DNA from: Solirubrobacteraceae bacterium
GTDB lineage: Bacteria; Actinomycetota; Thermoleophilia; Solirubrobacterales; Solirubrobacteraceae
Direction: 5' to 3'
DNA: 50,847 bases
NCBI GenBank assembly: GCA_017882405.1
Contig: JADGPO010000154.1
Span: 1 to 50,847 of the forward strand
A model generated the notes under the pieces. The model was given only the letters and a program-made list of their open reading frames with translations. It ran no database searches and had not been told where the DNA came from. Below are positions 33,632 through 43,497 of this stretch, in pieces. How positions within the stretch are numbered: position 1 is the first letter of the stretch; the number at the start of each line of letters is the position of its first letter. The position numbers and the translations under genes are program-made.

Positions 33632-34770
33632 TCACGCCCTCGAGGTTGCGTTTGAAGGAAACGAGCGGCCGGTAGGCGGCTTGGCGTGGCCCCCGGGGCA
33701 CGGCGTGCCGGATGTCGCTGCCGAGAGGCACAACTCGGGAGCCAGGTCCTTCTCATAGAAGTCGTCAAAGAAGCCGGTGCTCGGGGCCTTGTTCGCGGGC
33801 AGCGTGTTGCAGCCCTTGGTCACGTCGGTGCACTGCTTGAGCTGGCCGGCGGTGTTGAGTGGGAGCGGCACCTGCATGAGCTTGGGCATCTGCTTGCCTT
33901 GGAGAATCGCCACGGCCTCCTTGAGCGCATACGCGCCCGTGTACGGTGGCGATCCGTACGAGATCCCCTTCACCTGATGACCGGCCATTGCCGCGCGGTA
34001 TCCGTTCTCGGATTCTCCGGTGGTCGGCACCAGCTTGCGGCCCACCGCCCGGTAGGCCTGAAGGATCCCGAATCCAACCTGTCCCCATACGCCCTGAATG
34101 TTGTGATCGGCCCCGAGCACGCGGGCCATGCCCTGCTGCGTGTCGGCCTGGTCCCAGTTTCCGGGGAATTGAGCGATCACGTGGATACCCGAGTGCTGCT
34201 TCCAGACCGACGCGGCGCCCGCACGCCTCAGGGTGTCGACCGACGTGCCGGCCCACCGTTGGCCTCGACGATGTTGCCCTTGCCGTGGAGTGCGGTGGCC
34301 AGCCATTGCGCCGTGAACTTCCCGGCGGCGAACTGGTTGATGTGCACGTTATAGGCGCACGGCTCGGTGACCGCGCCGTCATAGGCGATCACGACAACCC
34401 CGCGGTCGCACGCCTGCTTGATCACCGGGTTGAGCGCCGCGGGTGAGATCGGGAACGTGATGATCGCGTCGTACCCGCTGGCGATCATCTGCTGGATCTG
34501 CTCGATCTGGCTGTTGATGTCCGCGCCGCCCGCGCCTGCCGCACCGGCAACGTAGGTGTGCAGCTGGACCTGTCGGTTGTAGGGCGGCGTCTGGGCTTCG
34601 GCAGTCACCAGGTTCTTGGCCTCGATCTGCCAGTCGTTGCCGACGTAGCTCATCGACAGCGCGATCTTGAAGACGCGGTTCGGGTTGCCGTGAACGCCCT
34701 GTTGACTCGCTGACGCCGCAGCGCACCCGCCAAGGGCAAGGCTCAGAACGACGATCAGAATCCGTCGCAT
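33632..34770 (-). pseudogene. Ribose-type ABC substrate-binding lipoprotein, frameshifted
   Basis: The N-terminal part (34770 to about 34250) has a lipoprotein signal (LALGGC) and the periplasmic-binding fold of RbsB type (FKIALSMSYVGNDWQIEAKN). The sense then continues in another frame as AGTSVDTLRRAGAASVWKQH to the stop at 33632. Adding one G to the GGG at about 34254-34256 (GGTGGGGCCGGC) repairs it to about 379 aa. It is divergent from the ATPase gene of the same importer. Whether the frameshift is real needs reads. Confidence 0.8.
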
Positions 34771-34830
34771 GAATGACAGTTACCCAGGCTCGAGTTTTTA
34801 TGCACTCCCACTCGGGGTACGACTGAGGTC

Positions 34831-36329
34831 ATGGGAGGGATGGCCCTCGGAGTGCGTGACGTTGTCAAGCGCTATGGCGCCACGGTCGCACTCGACGGAG
34901 TCTCGTTTGAGATTCCCGTCGGCTCGTCACACGCTCTGATCGGCAGAACGGCGCGGGCAAGTCAACGCTCGTCAAGGTCGTGAGCGGGATCACTCGTCCG
35001 GACTCGGGCGAGATCGAGGTCAACGGCGAGCGCATGCGGCGGATCTCCACTCCGGCGCACGCGGCGCAGCTCGGCATCGGCACGGCCTTCCAGGAGCTGT
35101 CGCTGGTGCCGACGCTGACGGTGGCCGACAACCTGCTGCTGGGGATCGAGCCAAGCAGCCCGCGCGAACTGCACAGCCGCGCGCAGGCGCTGCTGGACGA
35201 ATGCGAGGTACCCGACATCTCGCCCCAATGGCGCGTCGAGGACCTGACATTGCCCGAGCGTCAGATGGTGGAGATCGCCAAGGCGGTCCGCCACAAGCCG
35301 CGGCTGCTGTTCCTCGACGAGTCCACCTCAGCGCTCGGCGAAGGTGCCAGCAGCTGGTTCGCGAGCCTCCTCGGGCGCCTGCGCGACGCCGACACGACAC
35401 TCGTGTTCATCACCCACCGCCTCGGCGAGGTCCGCGAGCACTGCGACCACGCCACCGTGCTGCGCAACGGCGAGGCGGTCGGCAGCTTTGCGATCGATGA
35501 GGTCGACGAGGACGAGGTCGTTCGGATGATGATCGGGCGCTCGATGGACCAGGCATTTCCCGACCGCCGGCCGCCGGTCGACCGTCCGGTCAGGCTGCAG
35601 ACGCGCGGGCTGGGCTTGGAGGGCGCGTTCGAAGACGTCGACCTCGAGCTGCGCGAGGGGGAGATCCTCGGCGTCGCCGGGCTCGACGGCCAGGGGCAGC
35701 GTGAGCTCTTTCTGTCGCTGTTCGGCGTGCTGCCGCACGATCACGGAGAGGTCCTGATCGACGGCGAGACGGTGCGGATTCGCTCGCCGCGTGACGCGAT
35801 CGACGCTCATCTCGGCATCTCGCTCGTCCCCGAGGACCGCAAGACCGAGGGCCTGTTCCTGGCGCTGTCGACCGGCGCCAACATGGCGATCCCGTCGCTG
35901 CATCGCCTGGCCAGCCACGGTTGGCTCAGCGAGCGCCGGGTCCGCCGAAGCGCTGCCGAAACGGCCGAGCGGGTCAACCTCGATCCGAGCGTCGTTGGTC
36001 GCGAGGTCGGTATGCCGTCCGGCGGGAACCAGCAGAAGGTGGTGATCGGCAAGTGGGTGCTCGCCGGCGCTCGGCTCCTGCTGCTGTACGACCCGACCCG
36101 GGGAGTCGATGTCGGGACGAAGTTCGAGATCTACAAACTGATTCAGGAGCTCGCGGACGAGGGCCGGTCGTTGCTCGTCTACTCGAGCGACCTGCCCGAG
36201 GTGGTTGGTCTCTGTGACCGCGTGCTGACGTTCTACCGCTCGCGGGTGAGCGGCGAGTTCGCGGGAGACGAGCTCACAGAGCGCAATGTTCTGAGCGCGA
36301 TCGTCGGCCACAACGTGGTCACCACGTGA
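34831..36329 (+). pseudogene. Ribose-type ABC ATPase (RbsA/MglA-like), frameshifted in the first Walker A
   Basis: The N-terminus (LGVRDVVKRYGATVALDGVS) is in one frame to SHALIG at about 34944; after one missing base, sense resumes as NGAGKSTLVKVVSGI. The frame break falls exactly in the first P-loop. The rest is a complete double ABC ATPase: FLDESTSAL, then the second half with GLDGQGQRELF, PSGGNQQKVVIGKW and YDPTRGVDVGTK. Adding a C (GGCCAGAAC) or G repairs it to about 500 aa. Its end overlaps the next gene as GTGA. Confidence 0.82.
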
Positions 36330-37077
36330 GCGTCGTCTCCTCAGCTCCGATGCGGGCCGCTCGCCGCCAGTGGACCGAGGGGCCAGCGGTGGCGTCCGCA
36401 GTGCTGCTGGTGATGCTGGTCGTGTACGCGTTCTACGCGTCGCTCTTCTCCTCGTTCACCATCCAGGCACTCAGCAATGACACGGCGCCGCTCGCGCTGG
36501 CGGCGATCGGCGAGACGCTGGTCGTACTCACCGGCGGATTCGACCTATCGGTGGGCGCGATCATGGGACTCGTCAACGTGCTGCTGGCCACGCAGCTGAC
36601 CGGTGCGGGCGGTCACGACGCTGGGGCTGGCGCTCACGCTGGTGATCGCCGCTGCCGCGGGCTTTGCCAACGGGCTGCTGATCGCCTACGTGCGGCTGCA
36701 GTCGATCATCGTCACGATCGCGACGCTGTTCATCTTCAGCGGAATCACCCTGAAGATCCTCGACCAACCGGGCGGCTCGGTACCGCGCGGCTTCCAAGAC
36801 CTGCTGACCGGTGTGACAGTGATTCCGCGGGCACTGATCGTGATCCTGCTGGGGGCTGTTGCGTGGCTGGCACTGCGCAGAACGCGGCAGGGCGCGGCGA
36901 TGTATGCGATCGGCGGCGATCGGGAGGCAGCGCGCATGTCGGGCATCCCGATCTCACGCCGCCTGCTGGTCACCTACACCCTGGCCGGGGTCTTCTACGA
37001 CCTTCGAGGGCGTCGTGCTGGCGCTCGCCGTGCTGCTGAACACGTACGTCAAGCGTTGGAGGCCGCGGCGCGGCTGA
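36326..37077 (+). pseudogene. Ribose-type ABC permease 1, frameshifted and internally deleted
   Basis: Three frames carry the sense: 36326 to about 36603 (AALAAIGETLVVLTGGFDLSVGA is recognisable as LAAIGETLVVLTGGFDLS), about 36605 to 36995 (VTTLGLALTLVIAAAAGFAN), and about 37000 to 37077 (EGVVLALAVLLNTYVKRW). The first change is repaired by removing one G. At the second, VFYD jumps to the last helix, so about 60 residues with the final membrane segments are gone; TTCTAC at the break suggests deletion between short repeats. Stop and next start overlap as TGATG. Confidence 0.75.
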
Positions 37078-38063
37078 TGGCGACGACAACTGCCCCCACC
37101 CGGTCGGACGAGCGCCCGCTGGACCGCGCCGGCCGTGCCCTGCGCGCGGTGCCCTGGGCAGCCGTGTGGCTGGCGATCGTGGTCCTGTGGATCGCCTCGC
37201 GCTGGATCGTCGGACCGGGTTTTCAGAGCCTCGACAACATCTGGGCGGTCGTCACGGCGGCCTCGTTCATCGCCGTCGCCGCCGCCGGCCAGGGGCTGGT
37301 GATCCTCACCGGCGGAATCGACCTGTCGATCCCCTGGATGATGACGCTCGGCGGCGTGCTGATCGCGAAGTGGACCAACGGCCAGAACGATGCTCTGATC
37401 TGGGCTCTGCCCGCGCTGCTGGCCATCGGTGCGGCGCTCGGCGCAATCAACGGCGCCGGCATCACCTTCCTGGGGATCGCGCCGGTCATCATCACGATTG
37501 CGATGAACTCGATCGCGCAGGGGATCGTGCTCCTGAGCACCAATGGCACGCCGACCGGAAGCGCACCGCCGCTGCTGCGTGACCTGATGGTCAAGAAGGC
37601 GGCGGGGATCCGGTGATCGTGATCGCGTTGGTGCTGTTTGCGGTGGTCGTGGGGCTCGTGATGAGCCGCACCACCGGCGGCAAGCGTGCCTATGCGGTCG
37701 GAAACTCCGAGCGCGTCGCGCGTCTCGGGCGTGCGCGTGCCCGTCGTGATCGTCGCGGTCTACGCGATCTCCGCCATGTGCTCGGTGCTGGCGGGCGTGC
37801 TTCTGACCGCATCGACGAGTCAGGGCTTCCTCGGCATGGGCGACCAGTACCTCCTCCCGTCGATCGCCGCCGTGGTCATCGGCGGCGCCTCGATTCTCGG
37901 CGGTCGCGGCCACTACACCGGCACCTTCGGAGGGGCGATCTTCCTTGCCCTGCTCACCTCGGTGCTGACCGCGGTATCGGTATCGGAGGCGACGCGTGAG
38001 ATCCTGTTCGGGGTCGTGATCCTGCTCGCCGTCGTGGCTGCTCGCGAGCGGGGGCTGACCTGA
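37077..38063 (+). pseudogene. Ribose-type ABC permease 2, two frameshifts
   Basis: RbsC-like permease: AAAGQGLVILTGGIDLSIPW identifies it. The first frame ends early at about 37613 (GIR stop); adding one C (ATCCCGGTG) continues it as VIVIALVLFAVVVGLVMSRT and AYAVGNSE. A second change near 37715 leads to SRVSGVRVPVVIVAVYAISA and the C-terminus. Repaired length about 328 aa. It overlaps its neighbours by TGATG at both ends, the remains of a tightly coupled operon. Confidence 0.78.
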
Positions 38064-38986
38064 TGCAGGAGGTCATTATCTCGGCGGCGATCACGGGCGG
38101 GATGACCGTGCCGACGCAGAGTGGCGCGATTCCGGTGACGCCCGAGGAGATCATCGAGTCGGCCGTCGGCGCCTACGAGGCGGGGGCGGCGATCGTGCAC
38201 ATTCACGTGCGCGAGCCGGACACGGGTCGTCCGAGCAGCAACATCGCGCTGTTCAAGGAGGTCCTGGAGGGCATCAAGCAGCGCTGCCCGGTGATCGTGC
38301 AGCCCACCACCGGCGGCGGGCAGGGAATGACCATCGAGGAGCGCGCGGCCGTGCTGACCGAGTTCGAGCCCGAGATGGCCACGTTCAACACCGGCTCGTT
38401 CAACTTCGGCCTGTTTCCGATTGGCGAACGCGACCTTGGATGGGCCGAGTGGGAGCGGGAGTACCTGGAGGACACCCGCGGCTACATATTCCGCAACACG
38501 TTCGCCGACATGGAGCGAATCTGCGAGATGGTGCGCGCGGCCAACGTCAAGCCTGAGCTCGAGGCCTACGACGTCGGGCATCTCTACAACATCGACCACC
38601 TTCTCAGCCGGGGCCTGCTCGACAAGCCCGTCCACATCCAGTTCGTGCTCGGCGTCCTCGGCGCGAACCAGCCGCGGATCGAGCAGGCGATGCACATGCT
38701 CGCTACCGCGCGGTCGCTGTTCGGTGAGGACTTCACGTGGTCGGCGGCCGGCGTGGGCTACCCGGCCGAGTACCACCTCGCGGCGCTGGGGGTCATGCTG
38801 GGCGGTCAGGTCCGCGTGGGACTGGAGGACAATCTGCGCCTATCTCGCGGCAAGCGGGCGCAGTCCAATGCCGAGCTCGTCGAGAAGGCGGTTTCGCTGG
38901 CGGCGCTCTACGACCGCCCGCCCGCCACCCCGGATCAGGCGCGAGAGTTCTTCGGGCTCAAGGGTCTCGCCGCGGTGGCTTACTGA
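38063..38986 (+). CDS. Beta-keto acid cleavage enzyme (BKACE, DUF849)
   Basis: 307 aa, intact. TIM-barrel zinc enzyme: the N-terminal ISAAITGG, the zinc-binding HIHVREP, QPTTGGG and the C-terminal VGLEDNLRLSRG are all present. BKACE enzymes condense a 3-oxo acid with acetyl-CoA, giving acetoacetate and a new acyl-CoA. The specific 3-oxo acid is unknown. It starts on the last base of the permease stop (TGATG), so it was the last gene of the importer operon and may process the imported compound after oxidation. Confidence 0.92.
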   Translation: MQEVIISAAITGGMTVPTQSGAIPVTPEEIIESAVGAYEAGAAIVHIHVREPDTGRPSSNIALFKEVLEGIKQRCPVIVQPTTGGGQGMTIEERAAVLTEFEPEMATFNTGSFNFGLFPIGERDLGWAEWEREYLEDTRGYIFRNTFADMERICEMVRAANVKPELEAYDVGHLYNIDHLLSRGLLDKPVHIQFVLGVLGANQPRIEQAMHMLATARSLFGEDFTWSAAGVGYPAEYHLAALGVMLGGQVRVGLEDNLRLSRGKRAQSNAELVEKAVSLAALYDRPPATPDQAREFFGLKGLAAVAY

Positions 38987-39981
38987 GCAGCTTCGCGAGC
39001 CGCTCGAAGGCCGCCGGGCTCGGTCTGTCGGAACCGTGCTCGTAGGAGTGCACGAGCTCCACGATCCCCGTGTTCAAGGGCGTCGCGACTCCGTGTTCGG
39101 AGCCTCGGTCGACCACGGCGCCGTTGATCACATCGACCTCGCACGGCACGCCGCGCTCGATGTCCTGCAGCATCGAGGCCTTCGTCGCGCCCAGCTGCCC
39201 GATCATCTTGTCGATCGCCCCATCGGCCACCGCTCGGTCCTCCGAGGCGACGTCCTCGGCACGCACGCCGACCAGATCCTGCAGCTCGAGCCCCTGGGCG
39301 TGCCCGACCTCGACCCCCTCGCGCCAGACCTCCACGGCAAGCCGACGACCCAGCGGATGTGCCGCGATCTCGCCGGAGAGCAGGCCCGACGCGACCCCGA
39401 GCCCCGACCAGGTCGAGTTGATGAGCAGCTTCGACCACACCTGCCCGCGAATGTTGGCGCTGAGGCGCACATCCCCCGCAGTTTTCAAGCGCCGATTTCA
39501 GGCGCTGGAGACGATCCGACGGCGAGCCGTCGGGCTCCCCGATCACGAACGGCGCGCGCGTCGTCTGAGCCAGCCGTCCCGGACCCAGATTCGTGGCACC
39601 CCACTCCACCGTGCCGATCAGTAGACGATCAGCCCCGACGATTGCCGCAATCCGGTCCTGAACGAGCCCGTTACCCAGCGAGACGAACGTCTCCGCGCGG
39701 TCGCTCAGCGGCGCCAGTGCGGGCTCGAGGTAAGCCGCCTTCAGGGTCACGAACGCGAAGTCAGCGTCGGTGGGCAGCTCACGGGGGTCGGCGTAGGCGT
39801 CGACCCGCACCGTTCTCTGCTCGCCAAGCTGGTCGAGCTCCAGGCCCGGGTCGCGCATTCGTGCCACGTGATCGGGATTGGCGTCGAGCACCATCACGCG
39901 GCGGACCCGGCCGGTCATCAGCGCTGCGGTGACGCCGCCGATCGCGCCGCCGCCCACGATCAGGATGTCCTGGTCGACCAT
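38958..39981 (-). pseudogene. Ketopantoate-reductase-like (ApbA/PanE) gene, one-base frameshift
   Basis: The N-terminal half (ILIVGGGAIGGVTAALM, VSLGNGLVQDRI, GTVEWGATNLGPG) is in one frame to about 39487; the C-terminal half (AGDVRLSANIRGQVWSKLLI, then NSTWSGLG) is in another, ending at 38958. Removing one A from the AAAA at 39483-39486 joins them into about 340 aa. The family reduces 2-oxo acids with NADPH. It follows the HAD-like dehydrogenase gene by 2 bp. Its end overlaps the BKACE gene by 29 bp. Confidence 0.75.
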
Positions 39982-39983
39982 CG

Positions 39984-40967
39984 TCAATCCGTGCCGGGGC
40001 TGAACCGCTGCGGGGGCAGACGCTCGAGCAGTTCGGCGAGCGCGGCGTAGCGCTCGTCGCGCTCGCCGAGCAGACGCTCGGGCTCGCCTTCGGAATACGA
40101 ATAGAAGCCCGCGCCGGCGCTGGTGCCTGTGCTCCCTCGCTCCACGAGCTCGCGCATCGTCTCGGGTACGAAGAATCGCTCGCCGAACTCGTTGCGGTGC
40201 TGCTCCAGGACGGCCGAGTAGACGTCGAGCCCGGCCATGTCCGCGATCTGGAACGGTCCGAAGAACGGCAGCCGGAAGCCGAAGGTCGAGCGGACGACCT
40301 GATCGATCTCCGCCGGCGTGGCGATGCCGTCCTGCACGCAGCGAACGGCTTCGCACAGCAGCGCGTTCTGGAGGCGGTTCGCGACAAAGCCGACGCCGGC
40401 CCGGACGACCGCCGGAGACTTGCCGAGATCGCGCAGGAAATCGACCACCCGCTCCACCACCGACTTGTCCGTCGCCGGTGCGGCGACGACCTCCACACCG
40501 GGCGTCCATTCCGGGGGGTTGAACCAATGCATCCCCAGGAAGCGTGCCGGGTGTCGTAGCGGCTCGGCCAGCCGATCGACGGGCAGCGACGACGTGTTGC
40601 TGGCGATCACCACATCGTCGTCGACGGAGTTCTCGCAGGCCGACAGCACCTCGTGCTTGACCTCCATGTCCTCAGCCACGGCCTCGAGCACGAGCTCCGC
40701 GCCCGAGACAGCTTCTGCAATTTCGCCGAAGGCTTCGATCCGCTCGGCCCGTTCGATCAGTGCAGCGTCCACCAGGCCCGCCTTGACATGGGCGCGGGCC
40801 CGCTCGATCACACGTTCTCGGGCCGCCATCGATAACTCAGGACTGGCGTCAGCCAAGTGGACACGGAGGCCGCCGGCGGCAAATGCCTCGGCTATCCCGC
40901 CGCCCATCCGTCCACCCCCGACGACGGTTACGGTGGCCGGCCAAGGAGGTGGCTCCAGAAGTCTCAC
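39984..40967 (-). CDS. 3-hydroxyacyl-CoA dehydrogenase-like enzyme
   Basis: 327 aa from GTG 40967. The NAD motif is TVVGGGRMGGGIAEAFAAGG, and the family motifs NTSSLPV, GMHWFNP and VGFVANRLQNALLCEA are present. The family includes 3-hydroxybutyryl-CoA, L-gulonate and carnitine dehydrogenases, all of which make 3-oxo compounds. Next to a BKACE enzyme, a role in making the 3-oxo acid substrate is attractive. A purine-rich GGGAGGG ends only 2 nt before the GTG, closer than usual, so the start is not certain. Confidence 0.85.
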   Translation of the reverse strand: MRLLEPPPWPATVTVVGGGRMGGGIAEAFAAGGLRVHLADASPELSMAARERVIERARAHVKAGLVDAALIERAERIEAFGEIAEAVSGAELVLEAVAEDMEVKHEVLSACENSVDDDVVIASNTSSLPVDRLAEPLRHPARFLGMHWFNPPEWTPGVEVVAAPATDKSVVERVVDFLRDLGKSPAVVRAGVGFVANRLQNALLCEAVRCVQDGIATPAEIDQVVRSTFGFRLPFFGPFQIADMAGLDVYSAVLEQHRNEFGERFFVPETMRELVERGSTGTSAGAGFYSYSEGEPERLLGERDERYAALAELLERLPPQRFSPGTD

Positions 40968-41111
40968 AGCCCTCCCATGTGTCGAGCCATACCCCAGCGG
41001 ATCGCGTTGAAAACGCCCGGCCAACCTGCCACCGCTCACCGCCGACCGACCTGGTCCGCGCGGTCGGGGGCGCCGCCGCATCGTCGCGGCGGCGCCCTCC
41101 GCTCGGTCGGT

Positions 41112-42127
41112 CTACTGTCCTGCGCCCAGGTCGACAGCCGGGAGGATCCGTTGGCTGACCTCCGGTGCGACCGTGACGGCGTCCTTGCCGCCCAAGGTGT
41201 TGATCTGGAGTCGGTCGTTGGCGGGCTCGCTGCCGGCGATCTGCAACTGCGCGGCGAGACCCGAGACCTGCACGTCATTGCCGGCAGTGCCGACCCGGAC
41301 GTGATCGGCCTGCCCGGTGCCGTTGGCGATCACCGTGTCCGCCTGAGCATCGCCGCCGCCACCGGTCGCGCTCAGATCGATGTTCGCGCGGGTCAGAGCG
41401 GTGCCCGTGAGATCATCGACCGTCAACGTGTCCGCACCACCCAGCGCAGCGACGTTGAGATCCTCGATCCCACCCAGATCCATCACGATGTTGGCCACAT
41501 CGCGCGTGAACCGCACCCGCGAGCCGTTGGCCGACACCGACATCTGCTCACCGGCATTGGAACCGTTGAACTGCAGCGCATCACGCCCACCCTTCACCAT
41601 CGACGACATCGCTGCCGTCTCCGGGATTCCAGGTAAACGTGTCACGCCCGCTGCCCAACCGCGCCACATCACTGCCTCGACCACCATTGACCTGGTCATC
41701 GCCGCTACCGCCGATCAGCACATCCGCCCCATCACCACCGACCAACGTGTCATCACCAGCCCCCACCATCAATCGTCACGGCCTCGTCGGCAAACGCGCC
41801 CTGGCTCTGGTCGACCCGGATGTCGTCGTTGCCGCCGCCGCCCTGGACGTTGATCGCGGTGAACGCCGTTCGGTCGAAGCTGAAGTCGGGGGTGCCGTCC
41901 TCCCCCACATCGACCTGGAGAATGTTGGGTGGGCCGGGGGCAAGCCGCAGCGCGAGCTTGTCGCTCGCCCCGTTCCCCGTGATCTGGAGGGTTCCGCCCT
42001 GGACATGGGGGATGTAGGCGGCGAGGGCCGAATCGGCCCCGAAGGCGAACATCGCGCCGAGGGTCGCGCCCCCCACCGCGCAGATTTGAAGCGCTCTGCG
42101 CCGCGCCGGTCCCGTGTGAAGCAACAT
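41112..42127 (-). pseudogene. Exported RTX-like calcium-binding repeat protein, two frameshifts
   Basis: The first frame has a signal sequence (ALQICAVGGATLGAMFAFGA) and a beta domain; a second short frame holds RTX nonapeptides (DTLVGGDGADVLIGGSGDDQ, then VNGGRGSD); a third holds the C-terminal beta-rich part to TAG 41112. Both breaks are repaired by removing one G from a G-run (GGGGG near 41766 and GGG near 41591). Repaired, it is about 338 aa, likely secreted. Start ATG 42127 has GGAG upstream. The region 40968-41111 shows nothing further. Confidence 0.7.
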
Positions 42128-42288
42128 CGTTACGTCTCCTTGGTGGTAAGTGCGCGGCCGGGTCATCAGTCGTCTGATTCCTGGCACGCAAACCGCCAAG
42201 ACGCACGTCAGTTCCACATCCTTCCCGCGGACGTTTCAGATTTTTCACCGGGAAGGATTCGCGGCCCGGGCTCGTCTGAGCAGGCGAC

Positions 42289-43497
42289 ATGACGCACCGC
42301 GATCAGGACTTTGGCCGCCTCCGCGGCGCGCTCAGCTCCCCCGTCCGCGACATCCTCGCGCTGACCGATCGGCCGGGCGTGGTGTCCTTCGCCGGCGGGC
42401 TACCGGCGCCCGAGCTGTTCGACGTCGCCGGCCTGCGCCGGGCGTTCGCCTCGGTTCTCACCGACGCCTCCGGGGGCCGGGTGCTGCAGTATTCGACGAC
42501 GGAGGGCGACCCTGCTCTGCGCTCGGCCATCGCCGAGCGCTTGACCTCGCGAGGGCTGCCCAGCGAGGCGGAGGACCTGCTCATCACCAGCGGGTCTCAG
42601 CAGGCGCTCACCCTCGTCGCCTCGCTCCTGCTGAAGCCGGGGGACCGGGTGTTGGTGGAGGAGCCGTCCTATCTCGCTGCGCTTCAGTGCTTCGCACTGG
42701 CGGGGGCGATTGCCGTGCCCGTGCCCTGCGACGACGATGGCCTGGATCCAGACGCACTCGATGAGCTGGTGTCCCGCCACCGTCCCAAGCTCCTGTACAC
42801 GGTTCCGACGTTCCACAATCCAACCGGTCGGACGCTCACCCTCCCGCGCCGCCAGGCACTCGCCGCGCTGATCGAGCGCACCGGGCTGTGGCTGGTCGAG
42901 GACGACCCGTATGGCGAGTTGCGCTACGGCGGCGAGTCGATGCCGACGATCGCGTCGCTGCCGGAGGCGAACGGCAGGACGCTGGCGCTTTCCACGCTTT
43001 CCAAGATCGCCGCGCCCGGCCTGCGCCTCGGCTGGGTCCGCGCGCCCCGCGAGTTGCGCCGCCCGCTGACCATCGCCAAGCAGGCGGCCGACCTGCACTC
43101 TTCGACGATCGACCAGGCGGCGGCCGCGAGTTGGCTGACCACGACCGACCTCGATGCCCACATCGCCGGCCTGCGCAAGGCCTACCGCGCCCGCCGCGAC
43201 GCCCTCCTCGACGGCCTCGCGTCGACACTGCCGGCCGGCTCGACGCACAACCGCCCGGATGGCGGCATGTTCGTCTGGGCGCGGTTGCCCGACGGCTGGG
43301 ACGCAACCGCTGTGCTGCCGCGTGCGCTTGAGCGCGACGTCGCCTACGTGCCCGGAGCGCCGTTCTTCTCCGGCGCGCCTGATCCGGCGACCTTGCGCCT
43401 GTCGTTCACCGCCCATCCCGCCGAGGAGATCCGGCGCGGCCTGGAACGCCTGGCCGAGGCATTCGACGCGGTGGCGTCGGCAAACGCCCGGCGGTAG
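42289..43497 (+). CDS. PLP-dependent aminotransferase (2-aminoadipate/MocR-type, no HTH)
   Basis: 402 aa, fold-type I. VVSFAGGLPAPELF at the N-terminus, ITSGSQQAL, the PLP-binding FHNPTGRT and DDPYGELRYGG, the Schiff-base Lys in STLSKIAAPGLRLGW, and the C-terminal RLSF with substrate Arg. These are the marks of the LysN/2-aminoadipate aminotransferase group. It stands alone; its 3' end runs 154 bp into the convergent regulator gene. The amino-acid substrate is unknown. The region 42128-42288 holds no gene. Confidence 0.88.
   Translation: MTHRDQDFGRLRGALSSPVRDILALTDRPGVVSFAGGLPAPELFDVAGLRRAFASVLTDASGGRVLQYSTTEGDPALRSAIAERLTSRGLPSEAEDLLITSGSQQALTLVASLLLKPGDRVLVEEPSYLAALQCFALAGAIAVPVPCDDDGLDPDALDELVSRHRPKLLYTVPTFHNPTGRTLTLPRRQALAALIERTGLWLVEDDPYGELRYGGESMPTIASLPEANGRTLALSTLSKIAAPGLRLGWVRAPRELRRPLTIAKQAADLHSSTIDQAAAASWLTTTDLDAHIAGLRKAYRARRDALLDGLASTLPAGSTHNRPDGGMFVWARLPDGWDATAVLPRALERDVAYVPGAPFFSGAPDPATLRLSFTAHPAEEIRRGLERLAEAFDAVASANARR

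Noticed and set aside
32190..33758. 522-codon open frame across the HOT dehydrogenase and cyclase genes
   Set aside because: Overlaps two well-supported genes and has no recognisable domain.
38421..39932. 503-codon plus-strand frame over BKACE and the ketopantoate-reductase-like gene
   Set aside because: Shadow frame; Ser/Arg-rich with no motif.
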